Assembly (NCBI RefSeq): GCF_014230145.1
Contig: NZ_JACHVC010000005.1
Location: 7,501 to 71,500 of the forward strand
Direction: 5' to 3'
Source of the DNA: Pelagicoccus albus
GTDB lineage: Bacteria > Verrucomicrobiota > Verrucomicrobiia > Opitutales > Opitutaceae
Length of the DNA stretch: 64,000 nt
Positions 1 to 12,000 of this stretch are shown here, in pieces; position 1 is the first letter of the stretch; each line of letters opens with the position of its first letter. The position numbers and the translations under genes were made by a program. The notes beneath the pieces are model-generated. The model ran no database searches and was not told the DNA's origin. It was given only the letters and a program-made list of their open reading frames with translations.

Positions 1-3000
1 CCCAAGCCTCGAAATAGTAGAGTTCTATGGTGTGCTCACCTTCGCTGAGGTCGATGCTACCCGTAGTCGCGGTGGCACTGTGTTGGTAGTCTAGGTTTAT
101 AACTTCAACCCCATCTATGAAGAGTTTGTATCCATCATCTCCAGTCACCCTGAAATTCCAGGTCCCAGACTCATCCACGACGATATTTCCGTCGTAGCGT
201 ATTCCGAAACAATCGGTATCTCCTCCCGTATAGGCTGATGAGGTTGTCACATTGAAATTAACTTCTGTTACGACGTCTTCGTAATCAGGTGTGCTAGTGA
301 AATCGATATCTGATAGTTGACTCACGCTTGTTCCGACATCGAAATATGACGCTCTGAGTCCAGACGTATTGCTTGAAGTCGTGACTGGAGCGTCATTCAC
401 GTTATCTACTTGTAATCCGAATGTGTCGGAAGCGGTAGCTCCGGCCGAGTCGGTAGCGGTCACAGTAACCGAGATGGTTCCTACGTCGTCATTTTCGGGA
501 GTGCCGGACAGCAGGCCCGTCTCGGAGTCGATCGATAACCAGCTCGGAAGCGGGTCGCCATTCTCGAGTGTCGCGGAGTAGGTGAGCGTGTCGCCTGCGT
601 CTACGTCGGAGAAGTTTCCGGATACGTCGAGGCTGAAGGCTGCGTCCTCGTCTGTGGTTTGGTCGGCGATGGCGGTCGCGGTCGGTCCGTCGTTCGTGTT
701 GTCGACTTGGATCCCGAAGGTGTCGGACGCGGTCGCTCCTGCGGAGTCCGTGGCTGTTACGGTGACTGATATGGAACCGACGTCCCCGTTTTCTGGCGTG
801 CCCGAAAGTTCGCCGGTTACGGAATCGATGGAGAGCCAGCTTGGCAGGGGATTGCCGTTTAGCAGGGTAGCTGAGTAGGTGAGCGTGTCGCCAGCGTCGA
901 CGTCCGAGAAGTAACCTGAGGCGTCCAATGAGAAAGCTGCGTCCTCGTCGGTCGTTTGGTCTGCGATTGGAGAAACGACTGGTGTTTCGTTAACATCTTC
1001 AACCGATACAGCGTAGTTCTTACTTGATACAGATCCGTCAGATGATGTCGCCGTAATCTCAATCGTATGACTCGTCGCGCTTTCGTAGTCCAGAGCACTT
1101 GAGTCTGCAATCGTGACAACTCCAGTCGTGGTATTAATCTCAAATGCACCGCTCGGGTCGCTGGTAATTGAGTAGGTTACGGTATTGTTGGTTGCGTCGG
1201 CATCTGATGCCGAGGTTGTTATGCCTACGATGGTTCCATTTGATGCATCCTCGGAAACAACGTCAGATGTAGCGTCTGCGTCTGTAATAGCGGATACGTC
1301 GTATTCGTCTACATCCGAGACGTTGACGGTGAATGTTTCGTTTGAAGTGGATCCGTCTGAAGAAGTTGCAGTGACGACGATGTCGATGGAGGCTTCGGTT
1401 TCGGCGTCGAAGGAAGCTCCCGCGGCGACGGTGACGACTCCGTTCGAGTCTACGGTGAAGCGTGCGTCGTCGACCGAGTAGGTGACGTTGTCGGTGGCGT
1501 CGGCGTCTGTAGCCGAAGCGGTAACACCAACGGTTGCGCCTTCGGACGCGTTTTCGGCGATTGTGTTGGCCGTAGCGTCTGTGTCCGAGACGGCGGATAC
1601 GTCATACTCGTCGACGTCGCTTACCGCGATGGTGAAAGTTTCGTTTGAGGTGGATCCGTCTGACGATGTGGCTGTGACGACGATGTCTATGGAGGCTTCG
1701 GTTTCGGCGTCGAAAGAGGCTCCCGCGGCGACGGTGACCACTCCGTTCGAGTCTACTGTGAAACGTGCGTCGTCCACGGAGAAGGCGACGGTATCGGTCG
1801 AGTCTGCGTCTGCAGCAGTGGCGGTTACACCTATAGTCGTTCCTTCGGACGCGTTCTCCGCGATGGTGTCAGCTGTAGCGTCTGTGTCCGATACGGCGGA
1901 TACGTCGTACTCGTCAACGTCGCTTACCGCGATGGTGAAGGTCTCGTTCGAAGTGGATCCGTCTGACGATGTTGCTGTGACGACTATGTCTATGGACGCT
2001 TCGGTCTCCGCGTCGAAGGAAGCTCCCGCGGCGACGGTGACAACTCCGTTCGAATCTACTGTGAAACGTGCGTCGTCGACGGAGTAAGTGACGTTGTCCG
2101 TCGAGTCGGCATCTGACGCCGAAGCAGTTACGCCAACGGTCGTTCCTTCGGATGCGTTCTCGGCGATTGTGTTAGCCGTAGCGTCTGTGTCCGATACGGC
2201 GGATACGTCGTATTCGTCTACGTCCGAGACGTTGACGGTGAAGGTCTCGTTCGAAGTGGATCCGTCGGATGAAGTCGCTGTGACGACGATGTCGATGGAC
2301 GCTTCGGTTTCCGCGTCGAAGGAAGCTCCTGCTGCAACTGTGACCACTCCGTTCGAGTCCACTGTGAATCGAGCGTCGTCTACGGAGTAAGTGACGTTTT
2401 CCGTCGAGTCGGCATCTGACGCCGAAGCAGTTACGCCAACGGTCGTTCCTTCGGATGCGTTCTCGGCGATGGTATTAGCGTCCGAATCCGTGTCAGAAAC
2501 TGCGGATACGTCGTATTCGTCAACGTCGCTTACCGCGACAGTGAACGTTTCGTTTGAAGTGGATCCGTCGGATGATGTTGCTGTGACGACGATGTCTATG
2601 GATGCTTCGGTTTCGGCGTCGAAGGAGGCACCTGCGGCGACGGTGACGACTCCGTCCGAGTCTACTGTGAATCGTGCGTCGTCCACGGAGTATGTGACGG
2701 TATCACCTGCGTCGGCGTCTGAAGCCGAAGCGGTGACACCTACTGTCGTTCCTTCGCTAGCGTTCTCTGCGACAGTGTTCGCAGAGGAGTCTACATCGAC
2801 CGTAGCAGTTATTAAATCGTTGGTCTTCTCGACAAGGATTGAGAAGGTTTGTTCTGTGGTCGCCTCACCATCACTCGCTACTACTTTAACCTCTAGCGTT
2901 CCGAGATCGTAGGTATCGGGAGTACCTGAAAATTGACCCGTTGCCCCATCAAAACTTAGCCAGGAAGGGAGAGTTGAACCGTCGGCTAAGGTGGCTTCGT

Positions 3001-6000
3001 AGCTTAGATTATCACCGACATCGACATCGGAAAAGTTATCGGTGATATCGAATGTGAATAAGAAATCTTCCGTTGCCGTTTGATCAGAGATGGCTGTAGC
3101 CGTTGGCCCGTCGTTTGTATTGTCTACCTGGATGCCGAAGGTGTCGGACGCTGATGATCCTGCAGTGTCGGTTGCCGTTACGGTTACTGAGTATGATCCT
3201 ACGTCCCCATTTTCGGGCGTGCCCGAGAGTTCGCCTGTTTCGCTATCAATAGAGAGCCAGCTTGGGAGTGAATCTCCGTTCTCGAGAGTGGCGGAATAGG
3301 TAAGCGTGTCTCCTACATCGACATCTGAGAAGTTTCCCGAGACGTCGAGAGAGAATGCCGCATCCTCGTCGGTGGTCTGATCAGATATGGCGGATGCAGT
3401 CGGGCCGTCGTTTGTGTTGTCGACTTGGATCCCGAAAGTGTCGGATGCTGTTGCTCCTGACTCGTCGGTGGCGGTGACAGTTATGGAAATTAACCCGACG
3501 TCCCCGTTTTCTGGCGTGCCAGATATCTCACCTGTAGCAGGGTCGATAGAGAGCCAGCTTGGCAGTGGCGAGCCATCCTCGAGAGTCGCGGAGTAGGAGA
3601 GGGTGTCTCCTTCATCTACGTCCGAGAAGTTGCCTGAAATGTCGAGTGAGAATGCGAGGTCCTCTGTTGCAGTTTGTACTAGGTCTGGAGTAGTTAGCGA
3701 TTCGCTGCCTATGATGGAAAACTCTGAATCGCTCGGTCCTTGCCATTCCAACGTAAGGCTGGAACCGCCATCCCTCTCGAAGTAAATGAGCTCGATGGAG
3801 TGCGAGCCTTCGTCCAGTTCGACTGATCCGGTGGTCGACAAGTGGCCGTGGAGACCGTCAAGAGCTAGAACCTCCTCGCCATCGATAAAAAGTCTGTAAC
3901 CGTCATCTCCTGAAACCTGAAAATTCCATGTTCCGGTCTCGTCGACTTCGATGTAGCCTTCGTATTTCACCGCGACGTTGTCGGATTGCCCTCCGGAGTA
4001 TACCTCTCCTGCTCCGACTGACATGTTGACCTCTGAAACGACCTCGATGAAGTCCGGGGTGGCGTCAAAGTCTATGTCAGAGAGCTGGGTCGGGGCTGAA
4101 TCGAGGTCGTAGTACGACGCTCGCAGCCCGCTTTGCCCCATCGGGCTCGCAATTGGTCCGTCGTTTGTGTTATTAACTTGGATACCAAATGTTTCAGAAG
4201 CGGTTGCTCCACCTGAGTCTGTCGCGGTTACCGTTACGGAAATTGACCCGACATCAACATCTTCTGGAATGCCTGAGAGTTCGCCAGTTTCGGAGTCTAT
4301 AGACAGCCAACCAGGGAGATCATCACCGTTTTCTAAGGTCGCGGTGTAAGTGAACGTGTCGCCAGCATCTATGTCGTAGAAGTTACCCGAAACGTCTAGA
4401 CTGAAGACTGCGTCTTCATCTGTTGTCTGGTTTGAAATGGCGGAGGCTGTTGGTCCATCGTTTGTATTTTCAACCCGGATACTGAATGTGTCAGATGCTG
4501 TGGCCCCAGCTGAATCTGTTGCGGTGACAGTTACGGATATGGAGCCCACGTCTTCGTTTTCTGGATTCCCCGATAGCTCACCCGTTAGGGAATCGACTGA
4601 GAGCCATTCTGGCAAGGGGTCACCGTTTTCAAGCGTCGCCGAGTAGGTTAGGGTGTCACCTTCATCGACGTCGTTAAAATTGCCAGAGACGTCTAGACTG
4701 AATGCTGAGTCTTCGGTTGCAATTTGAGGGGGAGAAAGTGACTCGCTGTCGATGACGGAAAAAGAAGAATCGCTCGGTCCTTGCCATTCCAGCTTAAGAC
4801 TGGAGCTCCCGCCTTGTTCAAAGTATAGGAGTTGGATTGAGTGCGAGCCTTCTGTGAGCTCGATTGAACCGGTGGTGGAGGCATGTCCATGCAGTCCGTC
4901 CATTGCGAGAACCTCCTCGCCGTCTATGAAAAGCCTGTAACCGTCGTCCCCTCCGACTTGGAAGCTCCAAGTGCCGGTCTCGTCTACATGAATATCTCCC
5001 TCGTACTTGACCGCAACATTATCAACCGGACCTCCGTCGTATATCTCGGCCTCGCCGATAAAGTAGTTTATTTCCGATACGTTTGCAACGTGATCGGGAG
5101 TAGCCTCAAAATCTATATCGGAGAGTTGAGTGGGGGCTGTTTCAAGGTTGAAGTAAGAGGCTTGTAGTCCGCTAGGTGAGGCGTCGGATACAACTGGTCC
5201 GTCGTTTGTGTTGTCGACCTGGATACCGAAGGTGTCGGAAGCGGTGGCGCCTGACTCGTCTGTGGCGGTGACGGTTACGGAGATTGATCCTACGTCGCCG
5301 TTCTCTGGTGTGCCGGAGAGTTCGCCAGTCGCGGAGTCAATCGAGAGCCAGCTTGGCAGCGGGAGTCCGCTTTCGAGTGTAGCTGAGTAAGTGAGAGTGT
5401 CTCCCGCGTCTACGTCTGAGAAGTTGCCTGAGACGTCCAATGAGAACGCGGAATCCTCGTCCGTGGTCTGGTCGGAGATGGCGATAGCCGTTGGTCCGTC
5501 GTTTGTATTCTCGATCTGGATGCCTAATGTGTCTGACGCGGTTGCTCCAGTAGAGTCTGTGGCAGTGACGGTTACGGAGATGGATCCTACGTCGCCGTTC
5601 TCTGGGGTGCCGGAGAGCTCGCCAGTTACGGAGTCTATAGAGAGCCAGCTTGGCAGCGGGAGTCCGCTTTCGAGTGTGGCGGAGTAGGTGAGGGTGTCTC
5701 CCGCGTCTACGTCTGAGAAGTTGCCTGAGACATCCAGGCTGAAAGCCGCGTCCTCGTCGGTAGTTTGGTCGGAGATTGCGGTGGCGGTCGGTCCGTCGTT
5801 TGTGTTTTCGACTTGGATACTAAATGTATCTGAAGCGGTCTCTCCTGATCCGTCGGTTGCTGTTACCGTAATGGAGATTGACCCTACATCCCCGTTTTCT
5901 GGCGTACCGGATAGCTCGCCAGTCGCGGAGTCAATAGATAGCCAGCTTGGCAGCGGGAGTCCGCTTTCGAGAGTGGCGGAGTAAGTGAGGCTATCGCCTG

Positions 6001-9000
6001 CGTCTACGTCTGAGAAGTTGCCCGAGACATCCAAGCTGAATGCTGCGTCCTCGTCGGTTGTCAGGTCTGAGATTGCAGACGCGGTTGGTCCGTCGTTTGT
6101 GTTGTCGACCTGGATACCAAATGTGTCGGATGCGGTGGCTCCTGACTCGTCGGTTGCGGTGACGGTAATGGAGATGGACCCTACGTCCCCGTTTTCTGGA
6201 GTGCCTGAGAGTTCGCCAGTCGCGGAGTCAATCGAGAGCCAGCTTGGCAATGGGAGTCCGCTTTCGAGAGTGGCGGAGTAGGTGAGGGTGTCGCCAGCGT
6301 CGACGTCGTCGAAGTTGCCCGAGACGTCCAAGCTGAATGCCGCGTCCTCGTCGGTTGTCTGGTCTGATATTGCGGACGCGGTTGGTCCGTCGTTTGTGTT
6401 GTCGACCTGGATACCGAAGGTGTCGGAAGCGGTGGCACCTGACTCGTCTGTGGCGGTGACGGTTACGGAGATTGATCCTACGTCGCCGTTCTCTGGTGTG
6501 CCGGAGAGTTCGCCAGTCGCGGAGTCAATCGAGAGCCAGCTTGGCAGCGGGAGTCCGCTTTCGAGTGTAGCTGAGTAAGTGAGAGTGTCTCCCGCGTCTA
6601 CGTCTGAGAAGTTGCCTGAGACGTCCAATGAGAACGCGGAATCCTCGTCCGTGGTCTGGTCTGAGATCGCAGACGCGGTCGGTCCGTCGTTTGTGTTTTC
6701 GACTTGGATACTAAATGTGTCTGAAGCGGTCTCTCCTGATCCGTCGGTTGCTGTTACCGTAACGGAGATTACCCCGACGTCTCCGTTTTCTGGAGTGCCT
6801 GAGAGCTCGCCTGTCTCGGAATCGATGGATAGCCAGCTTGGCAGCGGGAGTCCGCTTTCAAGGGTCGCTGAGTAGGTGAGCGTGTCGCCTGCGTCTTCGT
6901 CGGTAAAGTTGGAAGATGAATCGATAGTGAAAGCCGCATCCTCGTAGATAGTTTGGTCTGTCAGGAGGATCGGCTCGCCATCTAGTTGGATATTGTCGAG
7001 CGCGTAAATCTCAGATGCTCCCGTTGTTTTGGCTTCGAAGGAAAGAATGAGGTTGTCGCCTTCTGGAAGATTCGTTAGGGTAAAATTGTAGAATGCTCCA
7101 TCACCCTGGGTCAGGTTCCCGTCTTGTCTAAGTATTTCGGTAGGGACTCCGTCTACGATTGCTATCACTTGAAAGTAATCTAGCCAACCTCCAGATTCTT
7201 CCAGCGTTCCTTCACTCATGAGATCGAACGATAGTTCGAGATTCGTCTTACCTGAAATGTCGATGGATTGCGTCTGTAGTTTTACGAGAGCGTCATCGTT
7301 GTCACTAGAAATGGTTGTTTTCGCAAAACTGTACGCTCCGTTTTGTACACTGTGAATAGCTGTTGAGTCAGCCGCTGAATCATCTGTTGTCCATGCACCG
7401 TTATTGCCAATTGTATCCCCAGTAGACTCATCTGTGAAATTCTCACTCCACAGAGTTTGAGCTTGGGACGTGTTTACGACTGGCCCGTCGTTTGTATTGT
7501 CGACCTGAATATCGAAGGTATCAGAGGCTGATGATCCTGCAGCGTCGGTTGCCGTTATGGTTACTGAGTATGATCCAACGTCTCCGTTTTCCGGAGTGCC
7601 TGAGAGTTCACCTGTAGTTGGATTTATCGACAGCCAGCTTGGAAGCTGGTCACCGTTCGCCAGAGTGGCCGAGTAGGTGAGTGTGTCTCCAACGTCCGCG
7701 TCTGAGAAGTTACCTGAGACGTCGAGTGAGAACGCTGCATCTTCGTCAGTGGTCTGGTCGAAAATCGTCGTCGCCACCGGTCCGTCGTTTGTGTTGGCTA
7801 CGGAAAGATCAAAAGAGGTCTCCGCGGATTCGACCCCATCAGTCGCTGTTATCTTTAGCGTTACGGTGCCGATATCGTCATTACGCGGGGTTCCGGACAA
7901 TTCGCCTGTTTCGGAATCGATAGAAAGCCATGAGGGAAGAGCTGACCCATCGGAGAGCGTTGCGGAATAGCTCATGGTATCTCCGATGTCTTCGTCTGCA
8001 AAATAGTTTGAAGCGTCCAGAGTGAAGAGTGAATCTTCGTCGACGTCCTGGCTATCTATGACGCTAGCTGTGGGACCATCGTTTGTATTTTCAATTGTGA
8101 TACTAAATGTATCCTGGACGGAAGAGCCCTCGCTATCGGTCGCAGTCACGGATACCGAGATCGTTCCTACATCGGCATTTTCCGGTGTTCCCGAGAGCTG
8201 TCCTGTTGCATCGTCGATAGTTAGCCAGCTTGGAAGAGGCGATCCGTCTTCGAGGGTAGCCGAATAGCTTAGGGTGTCTCCCGCGTCCACGTCTGAGAAA
8301 TTGCTGGAAACATCAAACGAGAAGGCTGAGTCTTCAACCGCATTGGTATCAGATATGGTGGCTGACAGGGTTGGCCCATCGTTTGTATTGTCCACTGTGA
8401 GCGTGAACGATTTAGCGACGCTAGCCTCGCCATCGCTGGCGGATACTAACAACTCAATCGAATCGACGTCGTCGTTAGTGGGCGTTCCAGAAAACTCCCC
8501 TGTTTCCGAATTAAAAGAAAGCCAGTCTGGTAGGCTGCTTCCATCCTGCATTGAAGCAGTGAATGTTAGGCTGTCGCCTACGTCTTCGTCTGAGAAATTA
8601 TCCGCAACGCTTAGACTGAACAATGAGTCCTCTGCTACATTTTGGTCGTCAATAGTTGTCGCGGTAGGACCATCGTTTGTATTCGAGACTTTGATATTAA
8701 AAGTGTTCGATGCGAATTCTCCTGCTTGGTCAGTCGCTACTACAGTTACGCTGATGGTGCCAACATCTCCATTTTCTGGAGTGCCTGTCAGTTCGCCCGT
8801 TATGGAATCTATGGTGAGCCAAGAGGGAAGCGGTGTCCCGTCTTCCAAGGTCGCCGAGTAGGTCAGAGTATCGCCAAGGTCGTAGTCGGTGAAGTGATTG
8901 GAAGCCTCGACTAGGAATACGCTGTCCTCATCAATGTCTTGATTTTGGATAGCTGTCGCTACGGGGCGATCGTTTGTATTGATTACCTCGATTTCGAATG

Positions 9001-12000
9001 AACTTGATGCACTCTCAATGCCGTCTGATGCGGTAACTGTTACGTTGATCGTCCCGACGTCTGCATTGAGAGGAGTACCGGAAAATGTTCCTGTTGAGGT
9101 GTCGAAGATTAGCCATGTCGGAAGCGGAGATCCATCGAGCAAAGTAGCAGAGTAAGTAAGAACATCTCCGCTATCGACGTCCGCGAAGCTGTCCGCTGTT
9201 TCGAGCGTGAAAGCGTCGTCCTCATATGTATCCACATTATCGATCGAGGTTGTGACAGTCGGGGCGTCATTCGTGTTTTCAACCTCGAGTGTAAAGGTTT
9301 GGCTGGTCGATTCTAATCCGTCGCTAGCGCTTACCGTGATGGATACGATGCCGACATCATTGTTGTTTGGCGTGCCGGAGAAAATACCCGTTTCGGAGTT
9401 GAACTGCATCCAACTTGGGAGAGGGGATCCATCCTCTAAAGTCGCGGAGTAAGCGAGGGTAGTTGCAGAGTCCTCGTCTACAAACTTGTCTGAAATATCC
9501 AGACTAAACGAGGAGTCCTCTTGTGCTGTGGAGTCTGCGATGACCTCCGTGACGGTCGGTCCATCATTCGTGTTCTCAACGGTAATCGAGAATGTATCAG
9601 AAGCTGTAGCTTGCCCATCTGAGGCTACAACAGTCACTGAGATCATTCCTACGTCTCCATTTTCTGGAGTCCCAGTCAAAATACCTGTATCAGGATCGAT
9701 TGAAAGCCAGGCAGGAAGTCCTGTTCCGTCGGCCAAGGAAGCCGAATAGGTCAAGCTGTCGCCGATGTCTTGATCAGAAAAGTGTGTTGATGAATCAAGT
9801 GTGAAGGCAGCGTCCTCGTCGGTAGTCTGGTTCGATATTGCGGAGCTGACTATTGGTCCATCGTTCGTGTTCAGAACTTCTAGTAGAACGTTGCTTTGAG
9901 CGGTTGCTTCTCCATCGTTTGCGACAACGGTGATTTCAAGATCTCCCACGTTTGCGTTGCGCGGGGTTCCGCTGAGTAGCCCGGTTTCGGAGTCAATCGA
10001 AAGCCAAGAGGGGAGAGGGGATCCGTCGCTCAAAGTAGCGGAATAGGATAGGGTGTCGCCTGCGTCTACGTCTGAGAAGCTGTCTGAAACATCGAGAGTG
10101 AACAGTGCATCTTCGTCGGTCGTTTGGTCTGGGATTACGTCTGCAACTGGACCATCATTCGTATTTAAAATCTGAATGGTGAAGTTATCTGAAGCCGTCG
10201 CACCAGATTGATCGGTCGCGACTACCTTTACAGCTAACAAGCCTACGTCCTCGTTGAGAGGAGTGCCTGATATTATTCCTGTGCTCGAGTCGATACTTAA
10301 CCACGCTGGTAGGGCAGTCCCGTCTTGTAGCGTTGCGGAGTAGCTGAGGGTGTCTCCTTGATCGACATCGGTAAAGTTGGCAGAGGCGTCCAAGGAGAAT
10401 GCAGAATCCTCGTCGACGGTTTGGTTGCTGATTGCAGATGCGATCGGGCCGTCATTTGTATTCTCTACCTCAATACCGAAGATATCTGAGGCACTTGCTC
10501 CGTTCTCGTCTGAAACGGTAACTTTGACCGAAATAGCTCCGACATCACCATTTTCTGGAGATCCAGAGAGGTCGCCTGTTTCTGGATCTATAGTGAGCCA
10601 ATCTGGAAGTGGATCCCCGTTTTCGAGGGTGGCTGAGAAGGTTAGCGTATCCCCTGCGTCGAATGCTGTAAATGTATCGGATGTCGATAGACTGAAATTG
10701 ATGTCCTCTGTGGCATTTTGGTCAGCGATCTCCTGGTTGACTTCGATATCGCCGTGCAGGACCTGTTCAGCGGTGTAGGCGACCCCGTTGAAGACGAAAT
10801 TTTCTACCTCTCTAACATCACTGACTCCATCGCGATCAGCGACGGTATCACGTATGGTGAACTTTCCGTCTTCCGAAAGATCGATTGAGTACTCAGAACG
10901 ATCACCGGTCAGAATGAGAGTATCTTCACCATCGCCGCCATATATGCTGTCAGTTCCAGCGCTAGCGAAAATCGTATCATCTCCTGATCCACCCTTGAGG
11001 GTATCGTTCGCCTCACCGCCTACGATGGTATCGTTGCCTTCCCCAGCGTCGATGTAGACCTGCTCAGTGGATCCACTTGCATCGAAGGAGTCATCTCCAG
11101 TGTCTCCATAGGCACGTTCAATCGAGGCGTCTGTCAGATTCAGATTAACGCCCTCGGTGTCTTTGACCTTAACGGTATCGTAGCCGTCTCCACCGTCTAC
11201 AGTGTCTTCAGAATCTATATACAGCCTATCATCGCCTGCTCCGCCATCAAGCACATCGGCTCCAGCGTTCCCGTAGATGACGTCCGCTCCATCGCCACCT
11301 GTTATCGTGTCGTTTCCATCGCCACCAATAAGTACGTCTCCGGCATAACCGCCCAGTATGGTGTCATCTCCTGCTGCACCGTCCAAACGCACGGAAGTCT
11401 CAGAACCAGTTGCGTCGAAGGTGTCGTTTCCAGAATCTCCAATCACTTCTTCGATTGAAGATTCGACGGTATTAATGGTGACACCGGAATCATCCTTTAC
11501 GTAGACCTTGTCGTACCCGTCTCCACCTTGGATCGTGTCTTGGGCATCTACATACAACCTGTCGTCGCCTGCACCACCATCAATGATGTCAGTTCCGTCT
11601 CCCCCGTAAATGACGTCATTACCATCGCCGCCCAGGATCATGTCGTCTCCTTCACGTCCCCAAAGCACGTCGCCAGCGTCACCGCCAAGTAAGGTGTCAT
11701 CTCCTTCTCTTCCGTCTAGGCGCACGGAAGTCTCAGAACCAGTTGCGTCGAAGGTGTCGTTTCCAGAATCTCCAATCACTTCTTCGATTGAAGATTCAAC
11801 GGTATTTATGGTGACGCCGGAATCATCCTTTACGTAGACCTTGTCGTAGCCGTCGCCGCCTTGGATCGTGTCTTGGGCATCTACATACAATCTGTCGTCA
11901 CCCGCTCCTCCATCAATATTATCCGCTCCGGAGTTTCCGTAGATTACATCGACTCCATCTCCTCCGGAGATTGTATCATCTCCATCCCCACCTAGGAGAA

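Noticed and set aside
5196-6960. Regularly spaced repeats as a CRISPR array
   Set aside because: Repeat units are 297 bp, coding, in frame and lack short unique spacers; no cas genes are nearby.
7440-7790. A possible frameshift in the adhesin near 7.5 kb
   Set aside because: Rechecking the position of the NDGP codons gave the same phase (7484, 7781) as elsewhere, so the frame is continuous.
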